Source: Flavobacteriaceae bacterium (GTDB lineage: Bacteria > Bacteroidota > Bacteroidia > Flavobacteriales > Flavobacteriaceae). Taken from it: DNA of 10,258 nucleotides. The translations under genes and the position numbers were made by a program. Below are positions 1 through 6,745 of this stretch, one piece after another (within the stretch, counting starts at the first letter, position 1; the number at the start of each line of letters is the position of its first letter). The notes under the pieces were generated by a model, which saw only the letters and a program-made list of their open reading frames with translations, made no database searches and was not told the origin of the DNA. The stretch lies in contig JABDPL010000139.1 in NCBI GenBank assembly GCA_013042825.1, positions 1-10,258 of the forward strand, in the 5' to 3' direction.

Positions 1-23
1 GGGCATTTTAGCTTGAAAAAAAT

Positions 24-31
24 TAAATTTG
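24..31 (+). promoter_or_regulatory. Putative -7 promoter element of purL
   Basis: The bases TAAATTTG match the Bacteroidetes -7 consensus TAnnTTTG exactly. They sit 33 bases before the ATG at 65, which would give a leader of roughly 25-30 bases. The matching -33 element (TTG, usually about 17-23 bases upstream) would fall at or beyond the left window edge, so it cannot be checked. The element covers the TTG at 29-31 that could otherwise be read as a purL start. Confidence 0.5.
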
Positions 32-64
32 AACTTTCAATTTCTCAACGCTAATTCTGAGCTG

Positions 65-3000
65 ATGATCCATTTCTTCGGAAACCCAAACTCTAAGGTA
101 TTTGCTGTTCATTCCCATGAGAACCTTTCGGAAACCGATACTAAAAAATTAAACTGGCTTTTTGGCGATCAACCACTGATAGAGCAAGCATCAATCGATG
201 CTTTTTTTGTTGGTCCCAGAGCTGCAATGATTACGCCATGGAGTACAAATGCGGTTGAGATCACCCAGAATATGGGGATTGAAAGGATTATAAGGATTGA
301 AGAATTCCACCGGGTTGATGCCGGTCACACCGACTTTGATCCCATGATAAGTCAGAAGTTCGACAGACTGGACCAAAACATGTTCACCATCGAACATATT
401 CCCGATCCTATAATGGAAGTAACGGATATATCCGCTTATAATATTCAGGAAGGGCTGGCCCTTAACGATGAGGAGATCGCATATTTGAATGATGTTTCCA
501 AACGCATTGGCAGGCCACTGACCGACTCAGAGGTCTTCGGATTTTCACAGGTGAATTCCGAACATTGCCGGCATAAGATCTTCAACGGAACCTTTGTCAT
601 CAACGGAGAAGAAAAGCCTTATTCTTTATTTAAAATGATAAAGGAAACTTCCAGGCGGAACCCCAACACCATAGTTTCGGCATATAAGGATAATGTAGCG
701 TTTATCAAGGGGCCTGAGGTTGAACAATTTGCTCCGGGAAGGGCAGACATTCCTGATTTTTACAGGACTTCCGATTTTGAATCTGTCATATCCCTGAAAG
801 CTGAAACCCACAATTTCCCAACAACGGTTGAACCTTTTAATGGCGCGGCAACAGGATCTGGTGGCGAGATCAGGGACCGCCTGGCGGGTGGCAAAGGTGC
901 CATACCCCTGGCAGGAACCGCGGTTTATATGACCGCCTATTCCAGGGCATCGGATAACAGGCCATGGGAAAAGGCTTTCGAGGCGCGTAAATGGTTATAC
1001 CAAACCCCACTCGATATATTGATCAAAGCGTCTAACGGCGCTTCCGATTTTGGTAATAAATTCGGACAACCACTCATCTGTGGTTCAGTTCTGACCTTTG
1101 AACATGAGGAAAACGATCGCGCCATGGGCTATGACAAGGTCATCATGCTTGCCGGTGGAATTGGTTATGGCAAGGCCAACCAGGCCAAAAAAGGCCATCC
1201 CGAAAAAGGCGATAAGATCATGATTCTCGGTGGTGATAATTACCGCATTGGTATGGGAGGAGCTGCCGTATCGTCTGCCGATACCGGTGAGTTCTCAACC
1301 GGTATAGAACTCAACGCTGTTCAGCGATCGAATCCTGAAATGCAAAAACGGGTAGCCAATGCGATTCGGGGTATGATTGAAAGTGATCACAACTATATCG
1401 TTTCAATCCATGACCATGGTGCCGGAGGTCATTTGAACTGCCTGTCGGAACTCGTTGAAGAGACCGGTGGCTGGATCGATATGGATGAATTACCCATTGG
1501 CGATCCTACCTTATCGGCTAAAGAGATCATTGGCAACGAATCACAGGAACGCATGGGTCTTGTAATCGATAATGAACATGTTGAATTGCTGAAGACCATA
1601 GCCGAAAGAGAACGCTCGCCCATCTACAAGGTTGGAGAGGTCAGGGATGACCAGCGATTTACGTTTGAATCGAAAACAAAAGAGATCAAACCCATGGATC
1701 TTGATCTTTCGGATATGTTCGGAAGCTCTCCAAAGACCATTCTAAAAGATCGCAAACTGGAGGTTTCATACGATCCTCCCCGATATGATCGCGATAAGTT
1801 CTACCACTACCTGGATCAACTTCTGCAGTTAGAGGCCGTTGCCTGCAAAGACTGGCTCACAAATAAAGTGGACAGATGCGTGGGCGGGAAAGTTGCCAAG
1901 CAACAATGCGCAGGCCCGTTGCAATTGCCGCTTAATAATTGCGGAGTCATGGCAATCGATTATAAGGGCGTTCATGGTATCGCAACATCAATAGGCCATT
2001 CCCCGGTTTCAGGCCTTATCGATCCGGTTGCCGGAAGCCGGAACAGCATCGCAGAGGCTTTGACCAATATTGTATGGGCTCCGCTTAAAGATGGATTACA
2101 GAGTGTCTCATTGTCAGCCAACTGGATGTGGCCTTGTAAAAATCCGGGGGAGGACGCCAGGTTGTACGATGCCGTACAGGCCGTTTCCGAATTTTCAATA
2201 GCCCTGGGAATCAATGTGCCCACCGGAAAAGATTCTCTCTCCATGAAGCAGAAATATCCCGACAGGGAAGTCATTGCTCCGGGAACGGTGATCATTTCGG
2301 CATCAGCACATTGTGATATGATAACATCGGTAGTAGAACCGGTATTCAAAAAAGATGGTGGCCATATCTACTATATCAATATTTCTGAAGACGATTACAA
2401 ATTAGGCGGTAGTTCATTTGCCCAGCTCCTGAACGCCATCGGTGATGATGCGCCAAGTATCACTAGTGCTATCCAACTCAGGAAAGCATTTAACGTCATG
2501 CAGGCATTGATACGGACAGCTGAAATTCAATCAGGGCATGATGTAGCATCCGGAGGATTGATAACCACCCTTCTCGAAATGTGTTTTGCCGATAATGACC
2601 TAGGCGCTGAATTAGACCTGACGGCTCTTGGTGAAACCGATTCATTTAAGTTGTTGTTTGCCGAAAATGCGGGACTCGTCTTCCAGGCTGCAGAGAATTC
2701 CATTATCGATCGTTTTAAAGCTGAGGGTGTGAATTGTTACAAGATCGGCAAGGTCACCAACAGTGATGTATTGAGTATTATCAATGGCGCTGAGATCTTT
2801 ACCATGACCGTATCACGATTGCGAGACCTGTGGTATAAGACATCTTATCTGCTCGATAAGCATCAAACGGCAGGTGACCTGGCAGAAAAGCGTTACAGGA
2901 ACTTCAAAAAACAGCCGTTGAAATATGTGTTCCCTGAGAATTTTACAGGGAAACTACCTGTTATCGATAAAACCAAATCGCGACCTAAAGCGGCTGTACT

Positions 3001-3736
3001 TCGGGAGAAGGGCAGCAACAGCGAACGCGAGTTAGCCTATGCCATGTACCTCGCGGGATTTGATGTAAAGGATGTCCATATGACCGATCTGATCACGGGC
3101 AGGGAAACCCTCGAGGATATCAAGTTTATCGGTGCCGTCGGCGGATTCAGTAACAGCGATGTGCTGGGCTCGGCTAAGGGTTGGGCAGGCGCCTTTCTCT
3201 ATAATGAAAAAGCAAACAACGCGCTTCAGAATTTCTTTAATCGGGAAGACACCCTTTCCATAGGTATTTGTAACGGTTGCCAGTTGTTTATGGAACTTGA
3301 GGAGATCAACCCGGAACATGAACGCCATGGCAAGATGACCTTCAATGATTCTCACAAGCATGAGAGCGCGTTCACCTCAGTAACCATTCCGGAAAATAAT
3401 TCAGTGATGCTTTCCTCATTTGCCGGTTGTACTTTGGGGGTATGGATCAGTAATGGTGAGGGTAAATTCGATCTCCCCTATTCCGAAGATCAATATAATA
3501 TCGTAGCTAAATACGGCTATTCAGATTACCCGGCCGATCCGAGCGGATCTGATTTCAATACGGCCATGATGTGCGACAAAACAGGCCGTCACCTGGTGAC
3601 CATGCCGCATATTGAACGTTCGACCTTCCAGTGGAACTGGGCCCATTATTCCAACCACCGCCAGGACGATGTATCACCCTGGCTGCAGGCCTTTATCAAT
3701 GCCCGAAATTGGATTGAAAAAAATAAGAATATGTAA
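65..3736 (+). CDS. purL: Phosphoribosylformylglycinamidine synthase, large single-chain form
   Basis: PurL makes FGAM from FGAR, ATP and glutamine, the fourth step of de novo purine synthesis, in the cytoplasm. At 1223 residues this is the long form, with synthetase and glutaminase in one chain, so no separate PurS or PurQ is needed for activity. Visible landmarks are NSEHCRHK (164-171); HNFPT (249-253) followed by a glycine-rich nucleotide-binding stretch ending near GGEIRD; HDHGAGGH (449-456); and VPTGKDSLSM (718-727). The class I glutaminase domain runs from about residue 975, with nucleophile Cys1069 in GICNGCQ and the His1182/Glu1184 pair in PHIER. I chose the ATG at 65 because Bacteroidetes PurL proteins begin MIHFFGN. 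The in-frame TTG at 29 would add 12 unlikely residues and lies inside the putative promoter. No strong Shine-Dalgarno sequence is seen, as is usual in this phylum. No frameshift or missing catalytic residue was found. The last 13 sense codons before the basic tail recur downstream of sdhB. Confidence 0.97.
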   Translation: MIHFFGNPNSKVFAVHSHENLSETDTKKLNWLFGDQPLIEQASIDAFFVGPRAAMITPWSTNAVEITQNMGIERIIRIEEFHRVDAGHTDFDPMISQKFDRLDQNMFTIEHIPDPIMEVTDISAYNIQEGLALNDEEIAYLNDVSKRIGRPLTDSEVFGFSQVNSEHCRHKIFNGTFVINGEEKPYSLFKMIKETSRRNPNTIVSAYKDNVAFIKGPEVEQFAPGRADIPDFYRTSDFESVISLKAETHNFPTTVEPFNGAATGSGGEIRDRLAGGKGAIPLAGTAVYMTAYSRASDNRPWEKAFEARKWLYQTPLDILIKASNGASDFGNKFGQPLICGSVLTFEHEENDRAMGYDKVIMLAGGIGYGKANQAKKGHPEKGDKIMILGGDNYRIGMGGAAVSSADTGEFSTGIELNAVQRSNPEMQKRVANAIRGMIESDHNYIVSIHDHGAGGHLNCLSELVEETGGWIDMDELPIGDPTLSAKEIIGNESQERMGLVIDNEHVELLKTIAERERSPIYKVGEVRDDQRFTFESKTKEIKPMDLDLSDMFGSSPKTILKDRKLEVSYDPPRYDRDKFYHYLDQLLQLEAVACKDWLTNKVDRCVGGKVAKQQCAGPLQLPLNNCGVMAIDYKGVHGIATSIGHSPVSGLIDPVAGSRNSIAEALTNIVWAPLKDGLQSVSLSANWMWPCKNPGEDARLYDAVQAVSEFSIALGINVPTGKDSLSMKQKYPDREVIAPGTVIISASAHCDMITSVVEPVFKKDGGHIYYINISEDDYKLGGSSFAQLLNAIGDDAPSITSAIQLRKAFNVMQALIRTAEIQSGHDVASGGLITTLLEMCFADNDLGAELDLTALGETDSFKLLFAENAGLVFQAAENSIIDRFKAEGVNCYKIGKVTNSDVLSIINGAEIFTMTVSRLRDLWYKTSYLLDKHQTAGDLAEKRYRNFKKQPLKYVFPENFTGKLPVIDKTKSRPKAAVLREKGSNSERELAYAMYLAGFDVKDVHMTDLITGRETLEDIKFIGAVGGFSNSDVLGSAKGWAGAFLYNEKANNALQNFFNREDTLSIGICNGCQLFMELEEINPEHERHGKMTFNDSHKHESAFTSVTIPENNSVMLSSFAGCTLGVWISNGEGKFDLPYSEDQYNIVAKYGYSDYPADPSGSDFNTAMMCDKTGRHLVTMPHIERSTFQWNWAHYSNHRQDDVSPWLQAFINARNWIEKNKNM
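3680..3718 (+). repeat. Direct repeat copy 1, inside the 3' end of purL
   Basis: These 39 bases encode WLQAFINARNWIE near the PurL C-terminus. They align without gaps to 6665-6703, with 33 of 39 bases identical by my count. The differences are third-position changes plus the codon changes behind Ile/Val and Asn/Lys. The two copies are in the same orientation, about 3 kb apart, and flank the sdhAB genes. Confidence 0.85.
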
Positions 3737-3794
3737 GCTGTCCTAATTATTGACGATAGTATTCCGAAATTGTATCCATTGAGCCCTTCTACAG

Positions 3795-3825
3795 TTGAGA
3801 ATTAAAGCAACTCAATTTAACTTTA
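3795..3825 (+). promoter_or_regulatory. Putative promoter of sdhAB
   Basis: A TTG at 3795-3797 is followed after 20 bases by TAACTTTA (3818-3825), which matches TAnnTTTG at all but the last base. Transcription would start near 3832, giving a leader of about 45 bases before the sdhA GTG. It lies in the 141-base gap between purL and sdhA, a position that would let sdhAB be expressed independently of purL. A second, poorer -7 look-alike at 3864-3871 has no TTG at the right distance. Confidence 0.35.
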
Positions 3826-3877
3826 TAAAGAAATTTATTTTTTTAATACAGGAGTTTTTGCCTTATATTTAGGATTA

Positions 3878-5794
3878 GTGAAAACTACATTAGATTCAAA
3901 AATTCCCGGAGGTTCCTTAGAAGATAAATGGCGTAATTATCAGTTGAAATCTCAACTTATAAACCCTGCCAATAAAAAGAAATTAAACTTAATAGTGGTT
4001 GGCTCGGGATTAAGCGGCGCCGGCGCTGCGGCAACACTGGCCGAACTCGGTTACGACGTCAAATGCTTTTGTTATCAGGACTCAGCAAGGCGAGCTCATT
4101 CCGTTGCAGCCCAGGGAGGTATTAATGCTGCAAAAAACTATCAACATGATGGCGATAGTGTTTATCGCATGTTTTATGACACTCTAAAAGGCGGTGATTT
4201 CAGATCGAGAGAAGCCAATACGTATCGTTTAGCTGAACTTTCCGGGCCGTTAATCGATCACTTCGTTCAACAAGGTGTTCCATTTGCCAGGGAGTATGGT
4301 GGCACTCTGGTAAATAGAAGTTTCGGGGGTGTTCAAGTGCAACGTACTTTTTATGCACGAGGACAAACCGGCCAGCAATTGCTATTAGCGGCCTATTCCC
4401 AACTTTATAAAATGGTCAATGCAAAGAAGGTAAAAATGTTTCCGCGAAGTGAAATGGTAGACCTTGTTTTGATCGATGGAAAAGCCAAAGGGATTATTGT
4501 CAGGAATTTGGTAACAGGTAAGTTAGAAAGATATTGTGCAGATGCCGTTGTATTGGCAACCGGCGGCTATTCGCGGGTGTTTAGGTTATCTACACTGGCC
4601 ATTGGCTGTAATGGAAGCGCGATCTGGAAAGCACACAAAAAAGGTGCATTCTTTGCTGCGCCCAGTTTTACTCAAATTCATCCAACGGCCTTACCACAAT
4701 CTAGCGAGGCACAGTCTAAGCTTACGTTAATGTCTGAATCTCTTCGAAATGATGGTCGTATCTGGGTGCCTAAACAAGAAAACGACAGCAGGAAACCCGG
4801 CGACATACCTGAAAACGAGCGTGATTATTATTTAGAACGAAGATATCCAAGCTTTGGTAATCTCGCACCAAGGGATATCGCTTCCAGGGCGGCCAAAGAG
4901 CGCATCGATTCTGGTTTTGGTGTTGGACGTCTTAAAAATGCGGTCTATTTAGATTTTAAACATGCCATTGAGAAGTTCGGACTGGAGACAATTACAGACC
5001 GTTATGGCAACTTGTTTAACATGTATAAAAAAATAACAGGAATTGACGCTTATACAACACCGATGTTAATCTCGCCTGCAGCCCACTTTTCAATGGGTGG
5101 TTTATGGGTAGATTATGAACTCATGACTACTATTTCCGGTCTGTATGCGGTGGGTGAATGCAACTTTTCAGATCACGGAGCAAATCGTCTCGGAGCTAAT
5201 TCACTATTACAAGCCAGTGTAGATGGTTATTTTATTTTGCCCAATACCATAAATAACTATTTGGCCGATGAAATAAAGTCTGAGCAGGTTTCAACAGAAC
5301 ATCCTGAATTTGAAAAAGCCGAACAGGCAGCTCTTGAGCATATTGAGAAAATCTTAAACATTAATGGCAGTAAAACTGTCGATCATTTTCATCGGAATCT
5401 GGGTAAGATCATGTGGCACCAATGTGCCATGAGCAGAACACGTCAAGGCCTCGAAAAAGCCATTTCGGAGATCAGTGCCTTAAGAGCAGATTTTTGGACT
5501 AACGTCAAGGTAACCGGGTCGCAATTTGAGCTGAATTCTGAATTAGAAAAGGCATACAGATTGGCAGATTTTATCGATCTGAGCTTGTTGATGTGCACCG
5601 ATGCATTGCAGCGTGAAGAATCCTGTGGCGCCCACTTCAGGGAGGAATTTCAAACCGAGGAGGGCGAGGCCGTGCGCGACGATGAGAATTTCGCCTATGT
5701 ATCGGCCTGGGAATATAATGATGGTGATTTCAAATTACACAAAGAACCTCTTCAGTTTGAATTTGTAAAACCAACGATCAGGAGTTATAAGTAA
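3878..5794 (+). CDS. sdhA: Succinate dehydrogenase/fumarate reductase flavoprotein subunit
   Basis: This is the FAD-bearing catalytic subunit that interconverts succinate and fumarate in the TCA cycle and respiratory chain, on the cytoplasmic face of the membrane. The FAD dinucleotide motif GSGLSG is at 42-47. The histidine that should bind FAD covalently is His74, in RRAHSVAAQGG. Active-site landmarks are HPT (His268), PRDIASR (Arg332), HFSMGGLWVDY (His403) and GANRLGAN (Arg437). The C-terminal region keeps the Bacteroidetes signatures ESCGAHFREE and a terminal RSYK. The start is GTG; the following KTTLDSKIP fits the family N-terminus, and AGGA lies just upstream. At 638 residues it is somewhat shorter than the flavobacterial SdhA proteins I recall (about 660-670). 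GANSLLQASVDGYF replaces the usual GASALMQGLADGYF, so it is a divergent member. sdhB follows 8 bases later, but no cytochrome b gene (sdhC) precedes it. Sequence alone does not settle the direction of catalysis. Confidence 0.93.
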   Translation: MKTTLDSKIPGGSLEDKWRNYQLKSQLINPANKKKLNLIVVGSGLSGAGAAATLAELGYDVKCFCYQDSARRAHSVAAQGGINAAKNYQHDGDSVYRMFYDTLKGGDFRSREANTYRLAELSGPLIDHFVQQGVPFAREYGGTLVNRSFGGVQVQRTFYARGQTGQQLLLAAYSQLYKMVNAKKVKMFPRSEMVDLVLIDGKAKGIIVRNLVTGKLERYCADAVVLATGGYSRVFRLSTLAIGCNGSAIWKAHKKGAFFAAPSFTQIHPTALPQSSEAQSKLTLMSESLRNDGRIWVPKQENDSRKPGDIPENERDYYLERRYPSFGNLAPRDIASRAAKERIDSGFGVGRLKNAVYLDFKHAIEKFGLETITDRYGNLFNMYKKITGIDAYTTPMLISPAAHFSMGGLWVDYELMTTISGLYAVGECNFSDHGANRLGANSLLQASVDGYFILPNTINNYLADEIKSEQVSTEHPEFEKAEQAALEHIEKILNINGSKTVDHFHRNLGKIMWHQCAMSRTRQGLEKAISEISALRADFWTNVKVTGSQFELNSELEKAYRLADFIDLSLLMCTDALQREESCGAHFREEFQTEEGEAVRDDENFAYVSAWEYNDGDFKLHKEPLQFEFVKPTIRSYK

Positions 5795-5802
5795 AATACA
5801 CG

Positions 5803-6546
5803 ATGAGGGTAAAATTTAAAATTTGGCGACAGGATAATCCGAATGCGAAGGGAGAATTCAAACTTTATGAGGTTGATGATCTCACAGAAGATATGTCATT
5901 TCTCGAAGCACTCGACCACCTGAACGAACGCCTTGTTCTTAAAGATGAAAAGGTCATAGCCTACGAATACGATTGTCGTGAGGGCATTTGTGGTCAATGT
6001 GGTGTTTTTATCAATGGGCGGGCTCATGGTCCTCATCCTAATATGACCACCTGCCAATTGCATATGCGAAGTTTTGAAGATGATGAAACTATTACTGTTG
6101 AGCCATGGCGGGCAACTGCTTTTCCAATCATAAAAGATTTAGTTGTAGATCGTTCAGCATTTGATCGTATTATTCAAGCCGGGGCCTTTATCAGTTCAAA
6201 AACCGGAACTGCACCGGAAGGCAATTCAATTCTAATTCCAAAAGAAACCGCAGACAAAGCTATGGACGCTGCGGCCTGTATAGGTTGCGGCGCCTGCGTT
6301 GCAACATGTAAAAACTCATCAGCAGCTTTGTTCACTTCGGCCAAAATTAACCACTTGAATAGTCTGCCTCAGGGAGAAGCAGAAGCTGAAAAGCGTCTGA
6401 AAAACATGACTTATCAGATGGATATTGAGGGCTTTGGAAATTGTTCAAGTACAGCCGCTTGTGAAGTTGAATGTCCTGAGGGCATCTCAATAAAAAATAT
6501 TGCAGAGATGAACTCAAGATGGTTTTGGCGAAAATTGTTAGGTTAA
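5803..6546 (+). CDS. sdhB: Succinate dehydrogenase/fumarate reductase iron-sulfur subunit
   Basis: SdhB passes electrons from the SdhA flavin through three iron-sulfur clusters to the quinone site in the membrane anchor. The N-terminal plant-type ferredoxin domain carries the [2Fe-2S] ligands Cys58, Cys63, Cys66 and Cys84, in CREGICGQC and MTTC. The C-terminal domain has CIGCGACVATC (Cys159, 162, 165, 169), then Cys214, Cys220 and Cys224, enough for the other two clusters by the usual crossed pattern. The length of 247 residues is normal for the Bacteroidetes type. The ATG lies 8 bases after the sdhA stop, so the two are surely cotranscribed. No cluster ligand is missing, so the protein should be functional. 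No membrane-anchor gene follows: the next coding region is an unrelated peptidase about 200 bases downstream. Confidence 0.95.
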   Translation: MRVKFKIWRQDNPNAKGEFKLYEVDDLTEDMSFLEALDHLNERLVLKDEKVIAYEYDCREGICGQCGVFINGRAHGPHPNMTTCQLHMRSFEDDETITVEPWRATAFPIIKDLVVDRSAFDRIIQAGAFISSKTGTAPEGNSILIPKETADKAMDAAACIGCGACVATCKNSSAALFTSAKINHLNSLPQGEAEAEKRLKNMTYQMDIEGFGNCSSTAACEVECPEGISIKNIAEMNSRWFWRKLLG

Positions 6547-6643
6547 AACTAAACTTCTGGTTTTATTAGATCCTGGAATTTTATGCGCAATCTACATTCT
6601 CGACACCTATAATTTTGAGACTGCTCACCAAGCATTCTGTTGA

Positions 6644-6715
6644 AGAAATGACTTTACTTTGCACTGGCTGCAAGCGTTTGTGAATGCCCGGAAGTGGATT
6701 GAACGTTCGTGCTAA
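6644..6715 (+). pseudogene. Degraded copy of the 3' end of purL
   Basis: Reading from 6644 to the TAA at 6713-6715 gives a 23-codon open fragment just after an in-frame TGA (6641-6643). Its core, WLQAFVNARKWIE (codons 6665-6703), matches the PurL C-terminus WLQAFINARNWIE at 11 of 13 residues, and each copy reaches a stop codon a few codons later. The eight codons before the core (RNDFTLHW) line up without a gap with RQDDVSPW of PurL but share only three residues, so clear homology starts at the first core tryptophan. There is no start codon or room for a domain, so this is a relic and not a gene. It forms the second copy of the direct repeat at 3680-3718, and the two copies bracket sdhAB. Most base differences are silent or conservative, as expected of a homologous purL from a related lineage or an old duplication. 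Confidence 0.8.
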
Positions 6716-6729
6716 AATGGTTAACTTTG
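6699..6729 (+). promoter_or_regulatory. Putative promoter of the M14 peptidase gene
   Basis: TAACTTTG (6722-6729) matches the Bacteroidetes -7 consensus TAnnTTTG exactly, and a TTG at 6699-6701 lies 20 bases upstream as a -33 element. Transcription would begin near 6735-6737, giving a leader of only about 10 bases before the ATG at 6746. The -33 element is part of the purL relic (the ATT-GAA codons), so the relic's DNA may have been kept because it drives this gene. Confidence 0.5.
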
Positions 6730-6745
6730 GGAAATTTAAAATGTT

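Noticed and set aside
1972..2349. Open frame of 125 codons on the minus strand within purL
   Set aside because: It is antisense to well-conserved purL coding sequence, has no recognisable domain and no promoter or ribosome site. It is a reading-frame shadow.
3793..3812. Inverted repeat AGTTG/CAACT after purL as a terminator
   Set aside because: The stem is only five base pairs with a ten-base loop and no immediate T-run, and it overlaps the putative sdhAB promoter.
3864..3871. TATATTTA as a -7 element just before sdhA
   Set aside because: No TTG lies 17-23 bases upstream, and the resulting message would be nearly leaderless. The pair at 3795-3825 fits better.
6545..6564. Small inverted repeat AAAACT/GGTTTT after sdhB as a terminator
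   Set aside because: The stem is six pairs, AT-rich and includes a G-T pair, and no clear T-run follows. It is too weak to call, though termination somewhere in this gap is likely.
6547..6643. Possible further purL remnant or small gene upstream of the relic
   Set aside because: I could not align it to the preceding PurL codons in any frame by eye, and it has stops in the relic's frame and no plausible start with a ribosome site.
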